Source: Ulota crispa (lineage: Eukaryota; Streptophyta; Bryopsida; Orthotrichales; Orthotrichaceae). Taken from it: a stretch of DNA of 64,000 nt. The notes below the pieces were generated by a model. That model did no database searches. It saw nothing but the letters and a program-made list of their open reading frames with translations, and had not been told where the DNA came from. Numbering within the stretch: the stretch's first letter is position 1; the number at the start of each line of letters is the position of its first letter. Positions 23,560 through 35,963 of the stretch are shown in pieces. The position numbers and the translations under genes are program-made. Location of the stretch: NCBI GenBank assembly GCA_963920765.1, contig OY987250.1, positions 2,542,001 to 2,606,000 of the forward strand. The letters are read 5' to 3'.

Positions 23560-26500
23560 GGATGATGAGCCTTAAGTTTCTACAAATATTTCACATCTCT
23601 TGATCATAGGACTCCATAATTAAGCCATTTTGGTCTAAAAACCAACTTCCTACTACAAGGATAACTTGACTATTTAGCACATAACTTAATGTAACAACAA
23701 TTGATAGTATTGACCTTTCACATTCCATATTTGGCATAGATAAACTAAGAGATTAAGTTTAAGCATCCCATTGAATTATTACAGAAGAGCACTTCCATAC
23801 ATTGTAATGGAAAACCTCTTGTACACTTACAGGATTTTAACATTAATGTGTATTACATTTTTGGAAAATAAACGCAAAATTCCCAAAATCAAACTATCAT
23901 ATTAATATTTAAAATTAAAAATTTGTCATAGAAGAATGTAAAATCCTTTTCTAGAAAACATCACATCTTTCCTCACAAACAAAAAATTTCACTCCATTTT
24001 TCAATGAAATGAGTCCATTTTTTACATATTTTGCATTTGCATGCTTTAATTGAGCACTAATTTCAATGGCCACATCTCCTTCTCTCTCTACTTGGGTGTA
24101 CAAAAAAATGTTAAAAAACTTGAGAGCTCATTTAGGGCATTTTCATTTTGCAATTGTTTATGGAACTCACCATTTTTTCGCATCCCCTTTGTCTCTTAAA
24201 AGTTGGTCAGTTGTGAGATTCTTAAGTATCCTCTATTCACAAAAACACTCATTCCACAAACCTAAGCCGACTCCACTTTGACATTTTCCATTTTAAATTC
24301 ATTATTACAAAATTTGATCAATAAAAAAGGAAGCTACTAATTTAGGGTTCAAGATGGAGTAGGTGTTATTTTTTCAAACACTAGAAACCCACCAACAAAA
24401 AATTGGCAAAATTGACCTACTTCATGAAAACGGAGTAAAAACTTGTCAAGAAAAGAAGATTTATTTATTTCTTGACAAACCTAGCATACAATACAATATT
24501 TACAAAACATAGACTCCATTTTCCCAAGAAGAAGAGAAAAAATCACAGAATATTTTATTAAGTCTCATTTTTTCATGCAAACATTAACTCAAGTGGATAA
24601 AACCACTGGTATATGTGCTAAACAATCTCAACTTAACACCTTAGTGTTCAACTTTATTTGTTGTTACAAAACAAGCACCTATGCTTCAAGAAGCTCTATT
24701 CTTGTAGCTATTGCTGACTTTTCAAGCAAAGTGCCCACTCAAACTTCCTTATTGCTTGGAGTTGATAAACCTTTTATTTTGGAATTTTTTTGTGGAGACA
24801 AAGGTAGAAATCCTTGCAATTCCAAAGATTGAGAACTCAACTCTTTTCACCATGATAAATTGTGTATGTACAACAGCTTCAAGAGGTATAGATTTAGGTT
24901 TTGCATTGATTGGATTAATCTTGAAGGAGTATGATAATTTTCACGACTTGGAAAACTAAATTGTCATGAAAAGGTGTGCCTCTTTACTTACAAAATACAA
25001 GTTTGTATGGTGTTTTCTATGTTGCCCAAACTTGGAAGCACGGTCATGGAACCTTGCAATTTAGGGTTTATGCATGAGAGATGATGGTGGATAAACCCCT
25101 TTTTGAGAAAAGTGCTTTAAACCATGGTGTGGGTTTGCAATTCTTCTTTCATGCTTAAAGAAATGCTACTATGTAGTATTCATGGCCAAGGAAGAAAAGA
25201 AGAAAACAGTACATTTTTGTAGTTGTTGGATGTTGTTAGCTAAAAAAATCAAAGACTTTAGCAAGTTAGAATTGATGTAGTCAAGGGAGCCATGTGAGAG
25301 AAATTTTCTAGTGTTATCAAGTGCTCCATATCACAAAAAAACTAGTTTTTTGGTTTTTGTGCATAAATTATCTCTTCTTTGCATGTATTCCAAAGACACC
25401 TTGCTATTGTTCAGTGGGTATGGAAGGTCACCTACATTTTTGGTTGTTTGTTGAGAAACAAGTAAAATTGAAAATGTCCATGCTTTTATTTATATTAGAA
25501 CAATTCAATAACAACCCTAGAACAGCAAATGATACTTTGGCTCTGTAGTATGTTGTAAGCTTGAAAGTTTTACAAAAGAAAAAAGAGATAATTTGAAGAA
25601 AGGAAAATCTAGAGCTACCATGGCTTGGAGGCTTCTTTTTGAACAGGTTACATTCAATCTTCTATAATTGCACACTCTAGAATTGCACATTTATGTACAC
25701 ATCCTACAAAACTTGTTGTAACCTAGGTGAGTCTTGCATTGTGATGGTTGAGTTTCTAACAATGAATTGTAAGTATGTATTAAGTGTCAAGTATGCATAG
25801 GAGGTAATAGCAAAGTTGCAATTTGTTGTTTTTTGTGTGAGTATTTGAAAGCTTAAGACAATCAAACAACTTAAATTTATGCAACTTGAGATTATATTAG
25901 ATTTTTGTAAGTTTTTAAGACATTTTATCTTGTTTTTTAATCTATTAATTTTTATCACTTAGGTCATATTGAGTAGAAGTAGATTGTGAAGGTAGAGCCC
26001 ATTTGTAAAGTGTAAGTGGAATGGATTGAATTTAGTAAAAGAAATCCTACAAATAAGTCCTCATCTAGCAATAATTGCTATCTTATACAAACTTATTGAG
26101 TTAGAGAGAATGTCATTCTGTGTGTCTACATTTTGTGTATCCATAGAATCCAAACTTGTTCTTTTTTTTGAAGTTGAGCAAGATTCCTATTTTTATAAGC
26201 AAATGACAAAGCTTACCAAGCTTAAAGGCTTGTAGAGTACATACACGTAGAAAGGATTGTTTCTTTATTTGCTTGACAATGACATAAAGTGGTTGTGAAT
26301 TTTTAACCTTTAGAAGATCCAACATCCATTACACTAGTGATGAATAACAATTTTTAAAAGAACGTCAAACTTGTTGTACTAGGTGGATTCAAATTGTCCA
26401 ATCTTGCTCAATAGCAATGGAGATCAACTTTGTGTTTGTATTGTTAATTTGTAAAGGTTGCTACCCTTTTGAATTATTTTGCTTTTGAAGCACAACTCTA

Positions 26501-26567
26501 CAATATTCTTTAGTGAGATTATGGTATGTAAGGATGGTGTTTGTAGGGAAGCCATGTGACTAGACAA
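23560..26567. other. AT-rich spacer upstream of FTSH4
   Basis: No gene was recognised in this 3 kb. A few frames of 70-85 codons lack family features. The last few hundred bases probably hold the FTSH4 promoter and 5' leader, but no motif can be singled out. Confidence 0.5.
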
Positions 26568-29500
26568 ATGACCTCAATCCATAGACAAGGAGGGCTTGGA
26601 GGACTTGCAGGACTTAGGGGACTTGGGCAACACTTAAAAGCCTCTCTAGTTCAACAAATGGGCTTGAGAGCATGGCAAACCACCTTTGAAGGTAAATTAA
26701 ACATTATTGCTAAATTGATGAATTTTCTCACTACCCCTAATCAAGTAGAACCTCAAAGGTAACCGTACCTAAAAGCCCCCAAATAAGCACTTGAATTATT
26801 GTAGAACTACTTAAAAATTTGTTGGCAGTTGAAAGAAAACATTAAATTCTTTTTGTGTGTATTTTGGGGCATCATTTGGAAAAGTATGGGTTTTCAATTG
26901 TTGATTATAGGGGTATATAAATTTCTCAAAATCCTATGCTATTGTGTTCAAAAAGTGTGTTCTTTAGGAAAACATATACAAGAGCCATTTCTACAACATG
27001 GTCACAATTAGATGTAGTCACCATATTATTGTCCTTGTAATCTTGGCCTCTTACATATGAATATGTTTTCCATAGATTGTAAAAAAATTGGATCCTCATT
27101 TGTGTTTCCATGGAATTTGAAAATTCCTAAGCATGATTTTTTTTGTATATGTTGTAGAAAATCCAATGATTTTTTTTAACGTATGTTCATATGTTGCTTT
27201 GTTCAAGGTAGTCACAGAAGACACATGTCATCCTACACCAACTATGTGTGCAAGCTTGAGCAATTGGATCGTGAAGCCGCAAACAAGTTTGATTTGGATG
27301 AAAAACAAGCAACAATTCTCAAGGAATTGAACAAAGTAGATCCTGAAGGTGTTTTACGTTGGTTTGAGAGTCGGCCTATGGGAACGCAAAGCTCAATTGC
27401 ACTAGTTGAATATGTGAAGGCTTTGGTAAAAGTTGATCGATTGGACGAGAGCGCCTTACTGAAGACCTTGCATCAAGGTTTGCATGTTGTTCTCTCTACC
27501 AAAAGAATGTTACCTTATCATTGGATTGAATATTGGAAGAAATATAAGTTTTTTGAACAATAGAATTATAATCCAAAGTTTTGATTCCAACACACCTAAG
27601 AATTCACTATGTAATTTTTCTACTCTTTCAAACTTGATCATGAATTTGAAAATGTTATAATCAGCAATAATTATAATTTCCATGATTTAGACATATAAGC
27701 ATCTCATAGATGAGTTTGTGAGATTTTAAAGACTCAAGCAAAAACATTTCCAATGCAATCAAGAATAATTTTTGAATTTTAATCTATAATTTCAAATTCA
27801 AAAGTTCATTCTAAAGAAATGACTGCAATTTTGCAAACATGTCAATGCTTAAGTGAATTAGTCAAAATCATTCATTAATTCCAATTGATGATCAGTTCAC
27901 TAGTCAAAGTACATTACTTCATCCAATATAATCTTTGTCTATAAACCTTCATTGTCTATTTGTAAACTTTAAAGTTATACATAATCCAAAATAAATGATC
28001 ATTATAGCAAGGCTATTAGAACACTCATCTTTAACTTTTTCTTAATAATAATTTTTTATTATGGTAAGTAGAACATTTTTTTAAAATAATTTTTGTCTTT
28101 GTAAGTAAATAAATCTTTCTAGGATGTTCATTCTAGTAACAATAAAGTTGTAGATTCTTCAAAAAAATTGGTTATTGTTTACTAAAAGGAATTGGATTCT
28201 TTTATCTTTAGGTTTACAATGCAAGCTAAAATATCCTATAGTTTTCCCTTGAGGACTTTAACACTACAAGAAAGACAAGTCCTAAATGACTATTTCACAA
28301 TGACCATAAGTGTTCACAATGACTATAATTGGGTCATACAATAGTCATTATGGACATTTGTAGCCAATGCAAACTAATTGCTTATGCATATTTTTCTTGT
28401 AATGTTTAATGGTTTGTATAAACTATGCAATGATTTTTACATCCATGTCATTTGTAGTTTCAAGCCTTCAAATCACCTTTTGGACATTTAGAATGAGAAT
28501 AATAAAATGGTTGTTTTGTATTTTGTAGGAGTTGCAAATTCATCAACAAATGTAGTGGCAAAAGGGGAACCAATTAATAATACTACAACAACAACTTCAA
28601 GTCATGTAGCACCACCTCTTGGAGGAGGTTTTATAGGAAGTATTGGAATGATGTCAAATAATGGGCCATTAGGGACCGCTGGTGCTCCAATTCATATGGT
28701 TTCTTCTGAGGGAGGCCTCAAAATACAAGCATGGCGAACTTTACGTACACTTGCTTTAGGATTCCTCCTACTTTCTGGTGTTGGAGCTTTGATTGAAGAC
28801 TGTGGTATTAGCAAAGGTAAAATTTGATTTAATGTAAAAATATATAACACACTACAAGAAAAATGTCCTTGAACAATTGGTTCACAATAACTACAAATGT
28901 TCATAATTATTATAAATGAGAGGTCTAATAGTCATTGTGAACATTTGCAATTATTGCGAACAAGTCATTTAGAACACGCTTCTTTAATAATGATATCACT
29001 TAGTTATATTATAGGGAATTGCTAAATCCACCCCACCTTTTTTGCTAAAATTTACCACATTGCACCATGCTAATGAGTTCCATAAAGAAAAAGAAACCAA
29101 ATTTCATATTCATTGGATGAGCATTTAATGATGATTGTAGAGTGACAAACTTATTCCAAATTCTCTTTGTCCACTTTTCCCTTTCTTCTTTCTTTTATGT
29201 GACTCAACTTCCATAACTTTAGGTATGTACATTCTTTCAATAAGTACACTTTCCATCGTCATTTACTAGCCATTTGATTATTATTTTTTAAATTTGTCCT
29301 TCTCTTTACAAAACTATTAAATATAGTGCCATGTGGTGAGTTTAGCAAAAAAAAAATAGTGAAGTGGTTTTAGCAATTCCAATATTTATGTTGTTGGATA
29401 AATGTATTTTTGCATCTTTTGGTTTGTATCAATGGGTTTTAAAACAAAAAGATTTGAGTTTAAATCTCTCCCTAATTGAGATTTTTTATAAAAGATTGAC

Positions 29501-32500
29501 ATCATTCATCCTATGTTATAGTAATTGAGTAGTTAAAAACATTTCAAGTAGTTTTGAAGTATTTAAATACAAAATCACTTAAAACCCCCAAAAATCAGAA
29601 ATAAATATTTTATGCTAATTGTTGTGAAATTGTATTCATTTATCTAGCTAAAATAGTAATGTGTGTATTTATTTTTAATGTAGTAGGTTTGGGCTTGAAT
29701 GAAGAGATCCAACCTAGCCTTGAATCCTCAACAAAGTTCCTTGATGTCAAAGGTGTTGATGAAGCAAAGGCTGAGTTAGAAGAAATTGTTTATTATTTAA
29801 GAGACCCCAAGGTATTATTTAAAAAAAAAGTTGACCAACTATACTTACAATGATATTTGATGTTATGATACTTATAGTGTTATTTACTTCATCATTTGAC
29901 TCCCTCTAATTCTCATTTAGTTAAACTTAAAGTTTGTGTTCACAATTAGCGTTTATTGTTGAATAATACTTTACTGCAAGCTAAACTATTAAAGTGTTAT
30001 TTTTTTATTTTTGATAAAAATTCATTTGACAAGTAGTGTTTATGTTGACATTTAGTGATACATTTAGTAATTAATGTTGCCAACAATTAATATCATTATT
30101 AGCATGATATATATGATTAAATTTGAATATGAAAGTGTATTCAAAATTCAAAAAAACCATATTACAAACACATCATTGTCAAACTAACAAAATGTCTAGT
30201 ATAAATTTAAATAATTTAAGCTAGCTTAAAATGTCTTATCCTTGCATAGATGAAAATCATTTAATATTTCAAAATGATGATGCATTTTGAAGTATTGATT
30301 TTTAGCGATTTACAAGGTTAGGAGGTAAATTACCAAAAGGGGTATTATTAGTAGGACCTCCGGGCATTGGCAAAACCATGTTAGCTCGAGCCATTGCAGG
30401 AGAAGCTGGCGTGCCTTTCTTTTATTGCAGTGGAAGTGAATTTGAAGAAATGTTTGTTGGGGTTGGAGCTCGCCGAGTTCGCGACCTTTTCTCAGCTGCT
30501 AAAAAAAGGTTAGACTTTTTTTTATTAATTTATCAAGGAAGGGTGAAAAGTTGAAGAAAGGGAGAGAAAAACAAATAAAGCAAGTGAATTAGCACAAAGA
30601 TCCGGCAAGGTTGCTATTTTTTTAATATTATAAAGCAAGCATGTGTTTGTTTCTTAGAAGAAATTCAAAAGTCTATATTATCAACAAATATGTGAAAATT
30701 TTCTATTATAAAGCATTGGGTGTCAAGTATTGGGTATTGCAAAGCATTGGATGTCAAGTATTGGGTGGATTTTGTTTGTCATTGAAATTTTGAAAAGAGG
30801 GGGGATAGGAAAAGGGAGGGTGAAAAGTAGCAGAAAGAGAGAAAAGAAAAGCAAGTGAGATAGTGTAAAAGAGCCTACGAGGATGCTAGCTAACCATTTT
30901 ATACAATAACAGTTTTTTTGTACATATATGACATATCCCTATTATAAAACATCAATTGCCTATTTGTCATGGAAAATTCAAAAACCCTTTATCAATTACT
31001 CCAAAAATATTAAAGTTCTCCATTGGCAAGTATTGAGTGTCTATTGATTTGTCCCAAAAAAAAGTGTTGCATTAGGTATTTGTATGTCCGTCATCAAAAA
31101 GTCAACAAAATCCAAAATCCTCAATTAACACATGAAAATTCAAAATTCTATGTTGTAAAGTATGGCTTGAAATCTCCTTTAAAAAGAACTCATACTATCT
31201 TGGTGACATTTATGAAACTTCTAAAATCATCCTATGAAAAACATGAAATGAAAAGATTTCATCATAACAATAAAATTTTCCTTATTTCCAAAACTTTTAA
31301 AATATGTTACAATAGCCACACACTACCAACTTGCGCAAAGCATGTCAATGTACTACTTGGGAATTCAATTAAGTTACACGATTAATGCTTTTTTATGTTG
31401 GATCGAATGTAGATCGCCGTGCATTATATTTATGGACGAGATTGATGCAATTGGTGGTAGCCGGAATCCAAAGGACCAACAATACATGAAAATGACTCTC
31501 AACCAACTCCTAGTGGAACTAGATGGATTCAAACAAAATGAAGGAATTATTGTCATTGCAGCCACTAATTTTCCTGAATCTTTAGATAAGGCATTAATAA
31601 GGCCTGGTCGCTTTGATCGCCACGTGGTTGTACCAAATCCTAACGTTGAAGGACGAAGGCAAATTCTAGAGTCTCATATGCTCAAGGTTGGTTTCTTTTA
31701 TTAAAAAAATGTACAAAATCCTCAAGAAAATCTACGTACCACCTTTTTATGGCATTCAAAGATGTCTGTCTAACAAAGAATAACATCAACATTTCATTCT
31801 CACATTGTTAGTATGCAATTCTCATGCAATCTTGATCAAGCATATCAAATTTCAATTACTAAAATTCAAAATCTTTTTTTTGGTTAAATGATTTTGTGTC
31901 AAAATCATGGTTTTACAAGAAAGTTGATTAATAAACATTGGTGATGAATTTTTGAGATTTGATTGCATGGGTATGTAGGAGACATCCATACGCACATTTT
32001 TCTTTCAAACAAACGTTTTCAAAAAGTTTCAAGTTTCCTTCTATAGAGATTTTAATGCTAGGTTGATCATGACCAAATTTAGTAAAACACATATTTCTTC
32101 ATGAAAATTAATTTTTGTTATTTGACCCATACATTGTGATTAAGTTTGTACCTTTAAACATGATGGTATGTTTATTTTGCCAAAACTGATTTCCATGAAG
32201 AAACACGTATTTTACTAAATTTGGTCATGATCACCCTAACATTAAAATCTCTATAGAAGGAATTTTGAAATTTTTTGGAAACGTTTGTTCGAAAGAAAGT
32301 TGTGCGTAAGGATGTCTCCTACATATCCATGCCATTGGGAAAAATATCAAGCCTCAGGAAGGCCCTTATAAAACTATTCCAGCCCTCATTTTCTATGGTT
32401 CCTAATGTGGGGAACCAGCCTTGCAGATGGCCAAAAAATTAATTAAAAAGATTCAAAAATTCAAAAAAAAAGAGAAAGTCTTAGAAAAAAATAAGATTTT

Positions 32501-32938
32501 ATTTTTATATTTTAGATTTTTTTTTCAAAAAATTTAAAAATCAAAAAAGCTGATGTGGCATCAATGATGCCACATCAGCCTGCGAATGATTTTATTGGGA
32601 ATTGCGTTCCCATGGCTAGGGACCCCCCAAACTTAGGGCCTTATTGAGGCCCCATATTTTTCCTAATGAATCAAATCTCAAAAATTCATCATCAATGTTT
32701 ATTAATCAACTTTGTTTTAAAACCATGGTTTTGACACAAAATCATTTACCAAAAATAGGATTTTGGGTTTTAGTAATTGAACTTTGGTATGCTTTATCAA
32801 GATTGCATGAGGATTGCATACTAACAATGTGAGAATGAAATGTTAGTTTTATTCTTTGTTATACATCTTTGAATGCCATAAAAGAGTGGTACATACTCTT
32901 TCTTGAGGGTACTGTACATCAATTGAATATCGCTCATA

Positions 32939-33025
<87 letters not shown>

Positions 33026-35963
33026 CTTTTCAAACAAGTTTTTTGGTTGGCCCAAGTTTCAACTAGTTTGTTTTTGTACATTTTGTTTGGCTAAGTTTTT
33101 GTTTTTTTTAATCTCCCCACCTGTTGCCTTTATTGTATGCACAACTTTATGATTTTTTAGAACACAAAGAAGTAACAAAGTTCAAGCATTTTTGGTAAAT
33201 TAAACGTGAAAAATTACTCTTCTTTTACAATGGAAGGTTCAAAAACATCTAAATGCTACAAAAATGATAAAACTTGTCTATAATGAGTTCAATTTAATAA
33301 GTTGACTTGATCTTTATGAAAATACAAGTATTCCTTGCCCACTTTTTCCATTGCCTCACCTATTTTATTTCCTCTCCTTCTACTGTTTGACTTCTTCAGC
33401 TTGTTCTTCTTTGTCTTCCATTTTCACCCTCCCTTTTCCTCTCCCTCCCCCCTCAAATTTCCCATGACTTTGCACCTTCACTATTTGGGTGATTTTTTAT
33501 CCTCCTTTTTTGTGCCTTTTCCTCTCCCTCCCCTCTCTCTAATAAAGAATTTAGGATTTTTGATGCTAGTAGAAAATTTCAAATCTCCCTTGACATACAA
33601 ACAACTATGTTTTAACGTAGATAATTTAATTAGGGAATTGCTAAAGCCATACTCAAAATTGCTAATTCCACACCCCTAAGAGCATGTAATTTGAGAATTA
33701 GTGCATTTGTATTTTAGTCAAGTGGTCCATCATTCATTCATTCATTCAATCACGGCATTACCACGTCCTTGAGAGAAAAAAGAACAGACACAATTTTTTT
33801 GTTGAACTTTTATTGCACCATTGCTGTTTTTTTGATGTATTCTTGTTTTAAGTATTTCAAAAGTCTTGTATTTGTGATTTCAAATGAAACACCTCCAATT
33901 TTTTTGAATATAGCTTTAGAATGATAGAAACAAACCTTTTGGCCAAATTAAAAAAATCATCATTAAATTCTCACATTTCATGCTTATAGCACACCTTAGG
34001 ATGCGGCGTTAGCAATTTAGGGTGTGGCTTTAGCAATTCCCTTTGACCCCTAAACGTTGAGGAGGATGTTTTTTGTCCTCTAGCTCCAAAAAGACATTCT
34101 ATATGACCCAAAAAAAATTCATTTGATTTTTTTTAGAAGTGATAAAAAACACATGGTTTGTCATGAAAGGCATAATATTACTTCATTAGATGCACTCATA
34201 TTTGTAGGTAACCCAAATTGTGAGAAAATTTAGAGACACAATTTTAGGTCCCAAACTGCCCTTGTTGCAAATTTCATGAGATTATCATGTACTATTAACT
34301 TTTGCAACTTCTTGAACACTTGCCACACCAATGAGAACACTAGATAATACTGTAAAGCTGGTCACAATGACCAGCCTAGTGTTTAAGGGTGAATTAATAC
34401 TTATATGAAAAAAGGGTTAAATTTGAAACATTCAAAAACTCCAACCTTTTAGGGAATTTTGTGAGCTTAGGTACCAAAAGCGGAGGACATAGAGATGATG
34501 ATCATAGCGCGAGGAACACCCGGATTCTCAGGGGCAGATCTAGCAAACTTGGTGAACGTGGCGGCACTGAAAGCAGCGATGGACGGTCAAAAATTTGTAA
34601 AAATGAACGACCTAGAGTTTGCAAAGGACAAGATCATGATGGGGAGTGAGCGGAAGACGGCGGTGATCTCTGAGGAGTCACGCAAGCTGACGGCATACCA
34701 CGAGGGCGGGCATGCGTTGGTGGCGCTGCACACCGACGGAGCGTTGCCGGTGCACAAGGCGACCATCGTGCCGCGCGGGATGTCGCTAGGCATGGTGTCA
34801 CAGCTACCTGACAAAGATGAGACCAGCTTCTCTCGCAAGCAAATGTTGGCAAGGCTAGATGTTTGCATGGGCGGGCGGGTTGCCGAAGAACTCATCTTTG
34901 GTGAAGGCGAGGTATGTCTCACTACTTCCACTATTCTTTCTCAAAAATCTCTCCTCACATACGGTGCATGACACTTATAATCAACAACTCCCAAATTGAT
35001 TTAATCCTTAAACAACAATGCAAACGGAAAACATCCACTAGTTATTGAAAAAACACTTTGTAGGATGGAGGAAAACCAATTTTCATCTAATTTTTTTTAG
35101 AAGTGATCATGAAGACATGCTCTATATCATGAGAAGCAAAAACATCCTCATCAAATGTATGCAATTTTTTAGGTAGCCCAAATTGTGAGAGGATTTAGAG
35201 ACACGGTTTTAGGTCCCATGTTGCATGTCTTTGCAATTTTCATGAAGTCAACACGTACTTGCATGATGAATTATTCTCTTTTCAAAGTACATATATGCAT
35301 GGTCACAATAACCATATCAATAAGGTTGGCAATTAGTTACCAACTTTTTGTTTGCAAGGGTGGTTTTGCACCTTGAGCACTTTGAAAAGATTGTATGCAC
35401 TTTTTATGAATATGTTTGTTCATAGTAAGTAAGCTTGTTATGTTATACATTCAAGATAAGAATCTATTTTACTTGTTATTTTTAGAAATATGACTTTAAT
35501 GTTTTTGTTGAATAATATGGAAAAGGTGACTTGTGGAGCATCATCTGATATTATATCAGCAACAAAATTGGCAAGAGAAATGGTGACAAAGTATGGAATG
35601 AGCAAAGCAATTGGTGTTGTTGCACACAATTATGAAGACGATGGGAAATCAATGAGCACGGAGACACGAAGCATGATTGAAAGCAAAGTAAGAGGATTAC
35701 TACAAAAAGCATACGAAAATGCTAAAAGTATTCTAACTATTCACCAAAAAGAACTCCACTCTTTAGCAGCACATTTACTTGAGCACGAAACTTTAAGCGG
35801 ATTTCAAATCAAGACACTACTCTCACAACTTAATGAGAAGACATCTTGGTCCGCTCGCCCTAGTGTTACCACTTCATCGGCTGCTGCTACCGCTAGTGCA
35901 GCAAAAGCAGCCGCTGCCGCTGCAGTTGGCAAGACACCTGCTCCTCATCCTGCTAGCACTTGA
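26568..35963 (+). CDS. FTSH4: FTSH4-type mitochondrial i-AAA zinc metalloprotease, 8 exons
   Basis: The inferred CDS joins 26568-26691, 27208-27477, 28529-28816, 29687-29811, 30306-30508, 31413-31686, 34471-34911 and 35526-35963, giving 720 aa with consistent phases and GT-AG introns. The family degrades damaged proteins in the mitochondrial inner membrane as a hexamer. Exon 1 is basic and lacks acidic residues until its end, as expected of a transit peptide. A membrane helix ([16 protein letters not shown]) lies at about 203-220. Walker A reads GPPGIGKT (286-293), Walker [10 protein letters not shown] (Asp345-Glu346), the second region of homology RPGRFDRH, and the zinc site HEGGH (505-509). 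The Ala-rich C-terminus resembles plant FTSH4. Ile at the Walker A position usually held by Thr is odd. Introns contain MITEs and foldbacks, the largest in the 2.8-kb intron 6. ATG 26568 is the first in frame; an extra upstream exon is not excluded. Confidence 0.94.
28262..28404. mobile_element. CACTA-like hairpin MITE, second family (FTSH4 intron 2)
   Basis: It begins CACTACAAGAAAGACAAGTC and ends TTTTTCTTGTAATG. The interior is a palindrome around ACAATGACTATAATTG. A target duplication is not clear. A related, more decayed copy lies at 28850-28992. Confidence 0.65.
28850..28992. mobile_element. Decayed CACTA-like MITE (FTSH4 intron 3)
   Basis: It begins CACTACAAGAAAAATGTCCT. The interior (TTCACAATAACTACAAATGT, AATAGTCATTGTGAACATTT) parallels 28262-28404. 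The right terminus is degraded. Confidence 0.5.
29023..29380. mobile_element. TIR element with GGGAATTGCTAAA ends (FTSH4 intron 3)
   Basis: The left end AGGGAATTGCTAAATCCACC and right end GTGGTTTTAGCAATTCC are inverted repeats, about 358 bp apart. The same termini occur at 33632-34042. No target duplication could be fixed, so the superfamily is unknown. Confidence 0.6.
31967..32330. mobile_element. Inner foldback element nested in the left arm
   Basis: The left end ATGGGTATGTAGGAGACATCC and right end GGATGTCTCCTACATATCCAT are inverted, with arms of about 150 bp (TATAGAGATTTTAATG / CATTAAAATCTCTATA). The arms of the outer foldback resume on either side, which shows that this one arrived later. 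Confidence 0.75.
32549..32579. repeat. Perfect 15-bp inverted repeat with 1-nt centre
   Basis: GCTGATGTGGCATCA, one A, then TGATGCCACATCAGC. It sits between the foldback arms. Confidence 0.85.
32942..33024. repeat. (AT)n microsatellite, about 41 units (FTSH4 intron 6)
   Basis: An uninterrupted AT dinucleotide run lies just outside the right arm of the foldback. Ile-Tyr repeat frames across it are artefacts. Confidence 0.97.
33632..34042. mobile_element. TIR element with AGGGAATTGCTAAA ends (FTSH4 intron 6)
   Basis: The left end AGGGAATTGCTAAAGCCATA and right end TGTGGCTTTAGCAATTCCCT are inverted over about 37 bp with few mismatches. Total length is 411 bp. It abuts the decayed TTGACCCC element starting at 34043. 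Confidence 0.7.
34043..34392. mobile_element. Decayed piggyBac-like MITE (FTSH4 intron 6)
   Basis: It begins TTGACCCCTAAACGTTGAGG and ends near GTGTTTAAGGGTGAA, worn versions of TTAACCCCTAAA / TTTAGGGGTTAA. The interior (TTTTTTTTAGAAGTGAT, AACCCAAATTGTGAGA, AGAGACAC) recurs at 35085-35230 (intron 7) and at 57511-57893. Confidence 0.55.
35040..35345. repeat. Fragment of the same MITE family (FTSH4 intron 7)
   Basis: It shares AGAAGTGATCATGAAGACAT-, AAATTGTGAGAGGATTTAGAGACAC- and AATTTTCATGA-type phrases with 34043-34392 and 57511-57893. Termini are not identifiable. Confidence 0.5.

Larger units (their letters stand above)
31709..32925. repeat. Large foldback (palindromic) element in FTSH4 intron 6, outer arms
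   Basis: Sequence from about 31709 (GTACCACCTTTTTATGGCATTC) reappears inverted near 32875-32900 (GAATGCCATAAAAGAGTGGTAC). The arms continue inward through TTAATCAACTTT / AAAGTTGATTAA to GGCCTCAATAAGG against CCTCAGGAAGGCCC near 32360. The left arm is interrupted by the inner palindrome at 31967-32330. No transposase coding was seen. Confidence 0.75.

Noticed and set aside
24575-24959. Overlapping frames of about 85 codons upstream of FTSH4
   Set aside because: No family features, splice partners or unusual composition were seen.
31023-31385. 120-codon frame in FTSH4 intron 5
   Set aside because: It covers repeat-like AT-rich intron sequence and does not join the FTSH4 frame; the exon begins at 31413 with a clear acceptor.
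32821-33081. Frames with long Ile-Tyr repeats
   Set aside because: They are translations of the (AT)41 microsatellite.
33335-33679. 114-codon hydrophobic frame
   Set aside because: It comes from a CT-rich repeat (CTCTCCCTCCCC) also seen near 15770 and 49750; Phe/Leu/Pro richness is compositional.
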